From Planctomycetota bacterium (GTDB lineage Bacteria > Planctomycetota > Phycisphaerae > Phycisphaerales > UBA1924), in the NCBI GenBank assembly GCA_017303565.1, contig JAFLCM010000117.1:1-7497 (forward strand): a DNA stretch of 7,497 nt, written 5' to 3'. The notes beneath the pieces are model-generated. The model was not told the origin of the DNA. It made no database searches and saw only the letters and a list, made by a program, of their open reading frames with translations. This document shows, piece by piece, positions 1 through 6,372 of the stretch (positions within the stretch are counted from its first letter, which is position 1; every line of letters begins with the position of its first letter). The translations under genes were made by a program, and so were the position numbers.

Positions 1-450
1 CGCCGCCGCCGCCAGCCGCTTGGCCGCGTTCGCCAGGTCGCCGGTGCGCTCGGCCGAGCGGTACACCGCGATCGAGACGGGGTCGAACCCGCCCAGCCGC
101 TCGCAGGCGAGGGAGAAACTCGCGCCCGACGCCACCGCCTCGCGGAGTTTCTCGACCGTCAGCCGCGAGTTCTTCGACACCACGCTCGCCGCGACCTCAA
201 GGGCCTCGGTCAGCGGCACACCGCGCGAGAGGAGCGTGCCGAGTTGCTCGTTCAGCGCCACCTCGTCCTTCAGGGGCAGGCGGTTCTCGGGCGCGGGGCC
301 CAGGGGGAGTTTCCACGCCCGCAGCATCAGGAGCTGCTCGCGCTTCAGGTCGTCCGACAGGGCCGTCGGGTCCGGCGCCGAGCGCACCCCGAAGCGCGTC
401 GCGCCCCCGGGGGTCATGGCTCGGAAGAGATAGGTCTGGAGTGTGGACAC
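1..450 (-). CDS. gspF: Type II secretion inner-membrane platform protein GspF (N-terminal 150 aa, cut by window edge)
   Basis: GspF is the polytopic inner-membrane protein of type II secretion and type IV pilus machines; it couples the GspE ATPase to pseudopilus assembly. The visible part has the typical short N-terminal segment (YLFRAMTPGGATRFGV, residues 7-22). From about residue 60 the first T2SSF domain follows, with the family pattern of a helix LNEQLGTLLSRGVPLTEALE (67-84), then VASGASFSLAC (107-116) and the RSAERTGDL box (131-139) with its conserved Glu134 and Gly137. The membrane segments and second domain lie beyond base 1. I chose GTG at 450 because residues 1-11 (VSTLQTYLFRA) belong to the conserved N-terminus; the ATG at 417 would delete them. 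No clear Shine-Dalgarno site precedes either start. It lies 52 bases after gspE and is surely in the same operon. A PilC-type pilus homologue is the alternative, but the neighbouring GspD-type secretin favours type II secretion. Confidence 0.92.
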   Translation of the reverse strand, partial: MSTLQTYLFRAMTPGGATRFGVRSAPDPTALSDDLKREQLLMLRAWKLPLGPAPENRLPLKDEVALNEQLGTLLSRGVPLTEALEVAASVVSKNSRLTVEKLREAVASGASFSLACERLGGFDPVSIAVYRSAERTGDLANAAKRLAAAA

Positions 451-502
451 GGCGGTTGAGCGGGATCCGGTTCTTTCACGCTTCGCACGGTGCGGATCGC
501 AC

Positions 503-2215
503 CTACGCGAGCACGCGCCTCAGTTCGGTCTCGGTCGTCAGGCCGCGGGCCACTTTCTCGTGCCCGTCGTCCCACATCGTCTTCATGCCCTGCTTGACGG
601 CGAGCGCCCGCAGGGCCACGGCGTCGGCGGTCACCATCGTCTGCTGGCGGATGTCGTCGGTCACCGGCATGATCTCGTAGATCGCCAGCCGACCCGAGAA
701 GCCGGAGCCGAAGCACCGCTCGCACCGGGCGATGATCGACGGCGCGTTCGCGAGCGGCGCCTGCCCCCTCCCCGAGCACACCGCGCAAGTCCGGCGCGTC
801 AGCCGCTGGGCCAGGACCGCCAGCAGCGACGACGCGATCAGGTACGGCTCGATGCCGATGTCCTGCAGACGGCTGATGGCGCTGGGCGCGTCGTTCGTGT
901 GCAGCGTCGCGAGCACCAGGTGCCCCGTCAACGACGCCTGCACCGCGAGCTGCGCCGTCTCCGCGTCGCGGACCTCGCCGACCAGGATCACGTCCGGGTC
1001 CTGGCGCAGCAGGCTCCGCAGCCCGGCGGCGAAGGTCACGCCGCGCTTGACGTTCACCTGCACCTGCGCGATCCCCTCGAGGTGGTACTCCACCGGGTCC
1101 TCGATCGTCATCACGTTGCGCGAGGCGCGGTCGATCTTCTCCATCGCCGCGTACAGCGTCGTCGTTTTGCCGCTGCCGGTCGGACCGGTCACCAGCACCA
1201 TCCCGTTGGGGCGGTCGATCAGCGACACCAGTTGCTGCTGCATGGGCTGGGCCATGCCCAGCGAGTCGAGCGAGAGTTTCGTCTGGCTCTGGTCGAGCAG
1301 GCGCAGCACCAGCCGCTCGCCGTAGATCGTCGGCACGCACGACAATCGGATGTCGATCTTGCGTGTGCCGATGCGCACGGTGGTCTGGCCGTCCTGCGGG
1401 CTGTGGCGGTTGGCGATGTCGAGTTCCGCCATCACCTTGATGCGGCTGGTGATCGCGGGGGCGAGGGTCATCGGCGGGCTGAAGGCGTCGACGAGCATCC
1501 CGTCGATGCGGAAGCGGATCACCAGCCGGTTCTCCAGCGGCTGGATGTGGATGTCGCTCGCACGCCGGCGCAGCGCCTCGAACAAGATCATGTTCACGAG
1601 GCGGATCACCGGCGTCTGCCGCGCGAGTTGCAGGAGATCCGTCGCCTGCGCCAGGCTGCTCGCCGCGTTCTCCAGTTCCCGCTCGTCGAGGGGCAAGTCC
1701 TCGACAATCTCGGTCACCAGGTCCTGCTTGGCCTCGTAGCCGCGGTTGATCAGGTTCCCCACCGCCGCCCGAGGCGCCAGCACGACCTCCAGCGGCATGC
1801 CCACCAGCCGCTCGACCAGCGCGAAGGCGTGCGGCTGCATCGGCTGGCTCGTCGCCACGGTCATCGTGTGCCCGTCACTGCGCAGCCCCGCGATCTGGTG
1901 CCGGCGCGCCGCCGCCGGCGGCACGCTCGCGTAGAACTTCTCCGCGGACTCGTGGGCGCGGGGCTCGACCTCGAACGCCAGCCCGTACGAGCGCGCCAGC
2001 GCCTCAAGCCCCGCGTGCTCGTCGGTCGCGCTCGTCGACAGCAAAACGTCCCACGGGTCTTCGGCAGCCCCCGGCGTGTCGTGCAGCCGCGCCGCCTGAT
2101 CGGCCCGCAGCCCGATCGGCGCGAACAGCGTCGCCACCTTCTCGGCGCGGCGCGGGTCGTCGCCCTCGGGCGGTGCGCCCTTCGCGCTCCCGTTCTTGGA
2201 CTCAGGCGTCGCCAT
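503..2215 (-). CDS. gspE: Type II secretion traffic ATPase GspE
   Basis: This 570-aa cytoplasmic hexameric ATPase drives pseudopilus assembly. Residues about 26-160 look like a GspE/MshE-type N-terminal domain (GLRADQAARL, then LEALARSYGLAFEV), but the RLG-type motif linked to c-di-GMP binding in MshE is not evident. The core has SDIHIQP (220-226), RFRIDG (234-239), the Walker A loop GPTGSGKTT (344-352), the Asp box MTIEDPVEYHL (369-379), the Walker B region DVILVGEVRD (408-417) and the His box GHLVLATLHTND (431-442). All key residues are present. Four cysteines (C477, C480, C498, C501) form the zinc knuckle before GRLAIYE. The cysteine pairs are only 17 residues apart, against about 29 in Vibrio EpsE as I recall it. 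The start is ATG 2215, with GGAGG five bases upstream; an upstream ATG at 2257 would add an Arg/Pro-rich leader and lacks support. The gene overlaps the end of gspD by 14 bases, implying translational coupling. Confidence 0.97.
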   Translation of the reverse strand: MATPESKNGSAKGAPPEGDDPRRAEKVATLFAPIGLRADQAARLHDTPGAAEDPWDVLLSTSATDEHAGLEALARSYGLAFEVEPRAHESAEKFYASVPPAAARRHQIAGLRSDGHTMTVATSQPMQPHAFALVERLVGMPLEVVLAPRAAVGNLINRGYEAKQDLVTEIVEDLPLDERELENAASSLAQATDLLQLARQTPVIRLVNMILFEALRRRASDIHIQPLENRLVIRFRIDGMLVDAFSPPMTLAPAITSRIKVMAELDIANRHSPQDGQTTVRIGTRKIDIRLSCVPTIYGERLVLRLLDQSQTKLSLDSLGMAQPMQQQLVSLIDRPNGMVLVTGPTGSGKTTTLYAAMEKIDRASRNVMTIEDPVEYHLEGIAQVQVNVKRGVTFAAGLRSLLRQDPDVILVGEVRDAETAQLAVQASLTGHLVLATLHTNDAPSAISRLQDIGIEPYLIASSLLAVLAQRLTRRTCAVCSGRGQAPLANAPSIIARCERCFGSGFSGRLAIYEIMPVTDDIRQQTMVTADAVALRALAVKQGMKTMWDDGHEKVARGLTTETELRRVLA

Positions 2216-5200
2216 TGGCCCCTCCGGCGGGCTCCTGCGACGCGGGCGCCGCTTCAAGTTCCGGGGAAGCGGCGGCGCCGGGCATCACCTCGGGCGCCGG
2301 TGCCGGGGCGGGGGAAACCGCAGGGTCGGTCTCCGGCGACGCACCCGGCGGCACACGCCGCGTCGTCGGCTTCGAGTCGATCACCGGCGAGCCCGCATCA
2401 GCCCCCGGCTGCAGCGCCGGAAGCGAAAGCGACCGCGGGCTGATCGACACCACTTCCGGCATGAGGTCGGGCGTCACCAGCTCGATCTTCATCTCCCGGG
2501 CCGGACCCTCCGAGAGAATCCGCAGGTCGGCACCCGTCGGGTCCGACAGCACCCGCGGCGTGATGAACACGAAGATGGTCGTCCGGTTCGTCACCTCACC
2601 GATGCTCTTGAACAGCAGCCCGACGACGGGGATGTCGCCCAGGAACGGCACCTTGTTCTCGGTGCTCTGCTTCGATTCGAACGTGAACCCGCCCACCACG
2701 ATCGTCGAATCCGACGGCACCGTGACCTTGCTCTCGTAGTTCTCGGTCTGCTTGGGCGGCTGCAGGTTGGGGTTGGTGGTCGCCGAGCGGTCGAAGTTGG
2801 AGAGTTCGATCGCGTACTCGAGCACGATGTCGCCGTTCTGGCTGATCGTGGGCGTGACCGTCAGGCTCGTGCCCGCCGTCGCCGTGCCGCCCTGGCTGGT
2901 GATCGTCGGGTTGCCGGAGGTCTGGCTCGTCGCGGCGAAAGGCTCCTCACGGACGCTCTTCTGCGTGGCCTCCTCGTTGTCGTTCACGAGGATGCGCGGC
3001 GTCGAGACGATCCGCGCGTCCCCCACCACCTGAAGCGCCTGGATCACGCCCAGCACCCGGTCCTGATTCAGCAGCGCCGCCGTCACGCCCGACACGCCCG
3101 TGCCGGGGTTCACCACGTTGCGCCGGTCGTTGAAAATCGCGTTCGTCGCCGGGGCCGTCAGGCCGAACGACGACAGGAACTGGAACGCGTCGGCGTCGAT
3201 CTGCAGGTCCGATCGGTAGGTGAACGTGTTGTCCAGCCGCACCGCCACGATCTTCGCCTCGATGTACACCTGGGGCTGGCGCTCGTCGAGCTTCTTCAGG
3301 ATCCGCGCGAACTCGCGCTGCTGCCGCCCCGAGGCCTTGATCAGGATCTGGTTCCGCCCCTCGTCCGCCACGATCACCGTGTCCTGATCGGTCGCGGTGA
3401 GCGTGGTCGAGTCCTCCCCGCCCACGGCGGGCGCGGCCGGAGCGGCCTCCTCGCGCGGCGTCACCAGCGGGCTGGACGTTCCCCGGTTGCCGCTCCGCGG
3501 AAGGAACGAAGAGTTCGAAGTTCGATCTCGCGGGTTTCGGAGCAGGTCGTTCAGCACCTCCGCGGTCTCTTTCGCCTTCGCGTACAGCAGCTTGTACGCG
3601 CGGATCTCCACGTCCTCGCTCAGCGCAAGCTCCGTGAAATCCTTGACCAGTTGCGCCACCACCTCGTGCTGCGCCTCGGTGCCGTAGTAGATGATCGAGC
3701 CGCGCTCGACATCCACAGTGAAGCCGCTGCCCGACGCCTCGGAGCCACTCCCCTGCCCGAACTGCCCCGCCTGACCGAAGTTCTGACGGTTCCCGGTAAA
3801 TCCCGAGTTGAACGAGCCGAAGCCCGAGGTGCTCGACGTCTCCGACGCCGGGCCCAGCCCCATCTTCTCGCCCGCCTTCGCCACCTCCGCCGTGACCGAC
3901 CCGCTGACGTATCGCCTGGCGATCAGGCTGTTCACCACGTCCACGAGCCGGATCAGTTCCTCAACCAGCCTCGCCTCGTCGTCGGTCCCGCGGAAGATGA
4001 TGGCGTTGCCGGGGTCGATGAACAGCCGCGAGTCGAGGTGCGTCAGCGCTCCACTCACCCCGCCGGCGCTGGGCACGCCCTGCGGGATCTGCTGCCCCTG
4101 CCCGAACTGCGGCGACACCTTGCCGTTGAGCGTCAGCACCCGGTTGAGCGCGAAGTCCGCCGCCACGTGCAAGAGCGGGAACCGGTGCAGCTTCTGCATC
4201 GCCAGTTCATCGGAGATCGTCTTGACGAGCAGGTCCACCGTGTCGAGCGTGCCCGGCGAGCCGGTGACGATCAGCACGCCGATGTCATCCACCGGCGTGA
4301 TCCGGATGCCCGACGGCTGACCGCCCGCCCCTCCCATCGCCGAGTTCACCGCCTGCTGCATCGTGCTCGGGCGGATCATCGGCGTCGGGATCACCCGAGT
4401 GGTCGCCAGTTCGCCGTCCAGACCGCCAATGACGATCGGCACCTTCGACGTCGGCTTGATCGTGTAGAACCCCAAGGGGTCCTTGCTGAACACAAAGTCC
4501 TGGTCCTCGATCAGCCGCCCCAGCAGCCGAAGCAGGTCGGCGGGCATGATCTTCACCGGGGCCCGGAACACCACGCGCCGACCGGTCAGGCCTTCATCCG
4601 ACAGGATGTTGATCTTCAGCGTCTTGCTCACCCAACCCACGAACTCCATCAGGTCCACCGGGTCGGTGAAGTCGAGGCTCAAGGGGGTATTGGGATCGAT
4701 GTGGACCTCGGGCAACTCCGCGTCGCCGGGGGCGATCAACTCGCCTCGGGCCACGTTGCCGTTCTGCCCCGCGCCCTGATCGCCGTTGCCTTGGTCCCCG
4801 TTGCCCATCCCGTTCGGCCCGGGAGCGGGCTGAGCGACCACCACCCCCGGCTGAGGCACGCCCGGCTGAGGCGGCACCGCCGGCGCCCCGCCCACCTGCT
4901 GGTTCTGCTGGCGTTGCCGCGCCGCCTCGTCCTCGCGAACCTTCCGGAGTTCCTCCAGTTTCCGCGCCATCTCCTCGCGCTTGCGGCGCAGGTCGTCGGT
5001 CTCGGGCGTGCCCGGCCCCGATGCCGGCGGGGGCGAACCCGTCGCGCCCGTGCCCTGGTCCTGTGCCAGCAGCCAAAGCGGCATCGGCCACGCCGACCCC
5101 GCGCTCGCCGCCATCAGAACGCCCGAAACCCCCAGCGCCATCACCGCCCCTCGGCGAACGAGCGCCGGAGCGGTCCCAACGGCCACACGGGCCCCGAGAG

Positions 5201-5246
5201 AGGCGGGGGGACTCGGGTTGGCGGGGTCGGCGTGTCGGCGGGTCAT
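2202..5246 (-). CDS. gspD: Type II secretion outer-membrane secretin GspD (long form)
   Basis: GspD forms the multimeric outer-membrane channel of type II secretion. This 1014-aa protein exceeds the roughly 650-750 aa usual for the family. In order it has: a leader with RR31-32 and a hydrophobic stretch (33-62) read as a signal peptide; a charged coiled coil (84-117); a Pro/Gly/Gln linker (118-175); an N0-like domain (188-266); ring-building N1-type repeats at about 283-350 and 353-440, a third interrupted by a Gly/Phe/Ser insertion (about 443-541), and N3 (about 547-655, with a Ser/Pro/Ala-rich insertion at 571-612); the secretin beta-barrel domain (about 735-898); and a Pro/Ala tail (900-1014). 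The secretin core shows VPSDSTIVVGGF (843-854), VPFLGDIPVVGLLF (866-879) and IFVFITPRVL (891-900). No AMIN domain is seen, which argues against PilQ. The start is ATG 5246, with AGAGG ten bases upstream; the internal ATG at residue 36 has GAGGGG before it but would remove the positive leader. It is the first gene of its operon and is divergent from the gene at 5397; no gspC lies next to it here. Confidence 0.95.
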   Translation of the reverse strand: MTRRHADPANPSPPASLGARVAVGTAPALVRRGAVMALGVSGVLMAASAGSAWPMPLWLLAQDQGTGATGSPPPASGPGTPETDDLRRKREEMARKLEELRKVREDEAARQRQQNQQVGGAPAVPPQPGVPQPGVVVAQPAPGPNGMGNGDQGNGDQGAGQNGNVARGELIAPGDAELPEVHIDPNTPLSLDFTDPVDLMEFVGWVSKTLKINILSDEGLTGRRVVFRAPVKIMPADLLRLLGRLIEDQDFVFSKDPLGFYTIKPTSKVPIVIGGLDGELATTRVIPTPMIRPSTMQQAVNSAMGGAGGQPSGIRITPVDDIGVLIVTGSPGTLDTVDLLVKTISDELAMQKLHRFPLLHVAADFALNRVLTLNGKVSPQFGQGQQIPQGVPSAGGVSGALTHLDSRLFIDPGNAIIFRGTDDEARLVEELIRLVDVVNSLIARRYVSGSVTAEVAKAGEKMGLGPASETSSTSGFGSFNSGFTGNRQNFGQAGQFGQGSGSEASGSGFTVDVERGSIIYYGTEAQHEVVAQLVKDFTELALSEDVEIRAYKLLYAKAKETAEVLNDLLRNPRDRTSNSSFLPRSGNRGTSSPLVTPREEAAPAAPAVGGEDSTTLTATDQDTVIVADEGRNQILIKASGRQQREFARILKKLDERQPQVYIEAKIVAVRLDNTFTYRSDLQIDADAFQFLSSFGLTAPATNAIFNDRRNVVNPGTGVSGVTAALLNQDRVLGVIQALQVVGDARIVSTPRILVNDNEEATQKSVREEPFAATSQTSGNPTITSQGGTATAGTSLTVTPTISQNGDIVLEYAIELSNFDRSATTNPNLQPPKQTENYESKVTVPSDSTIVVGGFTFESKQSTENKVPFLGDIPVVGLLFKSIGEVTNRTTIFVFITPRVLSDPTGADLRILSEGPAREMKIELVTPDLMPEVVSISPRSLSLPALQPGADAGSPVIDSKPTTRRVPPGASPETDPAVSPAPAPAPEVMPGAAASPELEAAPASQEPAGGANGDA
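2221..2225 (-). promoter_or_regulatory. Ribosome binding site of gspE
   Basis: The minus strand reads GGAGG followed by GGCCA and then ATG at 2215. The perfect Shine-Dalgarno core at five-base spacing lies inside the last codons of gspD. It fixes the gspE start at 2215 rather than the in-frame ATG at 2257. Confidence 0.8.
3720..3830 (-). other. Gly/Phe/Ser-rich low-complexity insertion in GspD
   Basis: Codons for GspD residues 473-509 give a glycine-rich stretch with recurrent FG/GF pairs (SGFGSFNSGF, NFGQ, QFGQ, SGSGF). It interrupts a periplasmic N-type repeat: the first half of that repeat ends near residue 462 and its second half resumes at FTVDVERGSIIYYG (509-522). It is probably a flexible loop in the periplasmic vestibule, though its role is unknown. 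Confidence 0.7.
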
Positions 5247-5396
5247 GCGTTCAAGGCCTCTGCGTCTGGCGTCCTTGCCGGTGCCGCCGGGGAAGCCCCC
5301 CGGGGCGGTTGTTTCCGGACCCGGACAAAGATACCGGGGGGGCGGTTCCCCCGCCCGGCGCGGCACGAAACCGCCCGCCCGGGGACAATCCACACC
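5247..5396. promoter_or_regulatory. Divergent intergenic region between gspD and the cobalamin-binding-type gene
   Basis: This 150-base gap must hold start signals for both the gspDEF operon and the plus-strand gene. AGAGG (5257-5261, minus) is a plausible, rather distant ribosome site for gspD. The motif GGGCGGTT occurs at 5303-5310 and 5340-5347, and inverted (AACCGCCC) at 5369-5376; the last two could pair as an 8-bp stem with a 21-base loop. CCGGAC is repeated in tandem at 5315-5326. The only AT-richer patch (around 5327-5333) gives TATCTT on the minus strand, but no convincing -35 partner is visible. No B12-riboswitch core was recognised. Promoter positions cannot be assigned. Confidence 0.4.
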
Positions 5397-6362
5397 ATGA
5401 GAATCGTCAGTCTGGTTCCATCCGCGACGGAAATCATCGCCCTTCTGGGGGCGGGACACCTGCTGGTCGCCCGCTCCCACGAGTGCGATTATCCGGAAGA
5501 ACTCTCCAACCTGCCCGTACTGACCGCGGCGAGCTTCCGGGGCGGTTCGGCGGGCGAGATCGACGCCCGGGTTGCCGCCGCCGTTTCGCAGGGCCAGTCG
5601 TTGTACCTGCTGGATACCCAGCGGCTGCGTGAACTCCGCCCGGACCTGATCGTCACCCAGAGCCTTTGTTCAGTCTGCTCGATCGACCTGCCCTCGGTCG
5701 AGGCCACCGCCCGGTCACTTGAGTCCCCAGCGCGGGTGGTCACCCTGAATCCCGCGACCTTCGAGGACGTCCTCGACGACATCACCCGCATCGGTGCCGC
5801 CCTGAATCTTCAGGCCAGGGCACGGGAGACCCTCATCGCCCTCCGCGAGCGCTTCTTCCGCGCGTCCGATCACGTCAACGGGTTCGCCGCCCGTGAACGG
5901 GTGGTTTTCCTGGAATGGACCGACCCGCCCTACGCCGCGGGGCACTGGACCGCCCAACTGATCGAGAGGGCCGGGGCCGATCACCCGCTCAACCCCACCA
6001 CCGCGATGGCGGGGGCGGGGGCGGGGGCGGGCGGGCAGATGGCCCACCGCATGGCCCCCCCGGGCCGCCGCGTCCGCCCGGAAGACATCTCCGCCGCGGA
6101 CCCCGACGCGATCATTGTCTGCCCCTGCGGGCTGAGCCTCCGCGCCGTCGAGGCAGAAGCCGCCACCCTCTCGAATCAGTCCTGGTGGAAGGGCCTCCGC
6201 GCCGTGAAGAACGGCCGCGTCGCGCTCGTCGACGGCAACCAGATGTTCAACCGCCCCGGCCCGCGCCTCGTCGACGCGTACGAGTTCCTCGTGGGGTGGC
6301 TCAACGGCGCCGACGCGCTCATCCCGCCGGGATTCCCCTGGAAACCACTCGCCCGCGGCTGA
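5397..6362 (+). CDS. BtuF/TroA-fold cobalamin-binding-type protein, no signal peptide
   Basis: This 321-aa protein belongs to the periplasmic-binding-protein class III (BtuF/FepB-like, COG0614) superfamily, in the subgroup usually annotated as cobalamin-binding protein. It opens directly with the fold's first strand and helix, MRIVSLVPSATEIIALLG, so no export signal is present and a cytoplasmic place is likely. Subgroup marks are RSHECDYPEE (26-35), DLIVTQSLCSVCS (83-95), FLEWTDPPYAAGHW (171-184), CPCG (242-245) and DGNQMFNRPGPRLVD (279-293). Cysteines C91/C94 and C242/C244 stand out. Residues 204-213 (MAGAGAGAGG) come from a GC-hexamer repeat in a loop after the ligand-side helix. The start is ATG 5397 because family similarity begins exactly there; the frame stays open far upstream, but only as an antisense shadow of gspD. 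No clear ribosome site is seen. No transporter permease lies nearby, so ligand and pathway remain unproven; the B12 link is by family only. Confidence 0.86.
   Translation: MRIVSLVPSATEIIALLGAGHLLVARSHECDYPEELSNLPVLTAASFRGGSAGEIDARVAAAVSQGQSLYLLDTQRLRELRPDLIVTQSLCSVCSIDLPSVEATARSLESPARVVTLNPATFEDVLDDITRIGAALNLQARARETLIALRERFFRASDHVNGFAARERVVFLEWTDPPYAAGHWTAQLIERAGADHPLNPTTAMAGAGAGAGGQMAHRMAPPGRRVRPEDISAADPDAIIVCPCGLSLRAVEAEAATLSNQSWWKGLRAVKNGRVALVDGNQMFNRPGPRLVDAYEFLVGWLNGADALIPPGFPWKPLARG
6009..6035 (+). repeat. GCGGGG hexamer repeat with G-quadruplex pattern
   Basis: Three exact GCGGGG units (6009-6026) are followed by GCGGGCGGG. On the coding strand this gives five G runs (5, 5, 5, 3 and 3 long) separated by single C bases, which is the classic short-loop G-quadruplex pattern. 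The six-base unit encodes Ala-Gly, so slippage would change protein length without a frameshift. Confidence 0.8.
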
Positions 6363-6372
6363 TCACCGATCA
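6360..6372. other. 13-base inverted repeat containing both convergent stop codons
   Basis: TGATC - ACC - GATCA forms a perfect 5-bp stem with a 3-base loop. The plus gene's TGA (6360-6362) is the first three bases, and the minus gene's TGA is the last three bases read on the other strand (6370-6372). The stem is short and has no U-tract, so it is at best a weak bidirectional terminator. It is simply a compact convergent gene end otherwise. Confidence 0.5.

Noticed and set aside
20..433. A plus-strand 137-aa frame opposite gspF.
   Set aside because: The minus strand reads a clear GspF N-terminal half in an uninterrupted frame to the window edge.
414..1340. A 308-codon minus-strand open frame overlapping gspE and gspF in another frame.
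   Set aside because: It lies fully within motif-bearing codons of gspE and the start of gspF and is an Arg/Asp/Ala-rich frame-shadow.
2216..2257. A longer gspE starting at ATG 2257.
   Set aside because: It would add an Arg/Pro leader and ignore the perfect GGAGG five bases before ATG 2215.
443..2443. A 666-codon plus-strand open frame antisense to gspE.
   Set aside because: Its composition is shadow-like (Arg, His, Gln, Leu) with no domain, and the minus strand carries an intact, motif-complete GspE.
5295..5306. GCCCC-CC-GGGGC as a terminator or operator.
   Set aside because: It has only five-base arms with a two-base loop, no T-tract, and sits between two divergent gene starts; such short GC palindromes are expected by chance here.
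2196..5396. A roughly 3.2-kb stop-free plus-strand frame running antisense through gspD and in frame with the cobalamin-binding-type gene, as if one giant 1388-aa protein.
   Set aside because: It is the mirror of gspD codons; its translation is Arg/His/Gln-rich without any motif. High GC makes antisense stops rare. Family similarity begins exactly at ATG 5397.
5247..5396. A cobalamin riboswitch before the cobalamin-binding-type gene.
   Set aside because: No B12-box-like core was recognised, and 150 bases shared by two divergent genes is tight for the full element.
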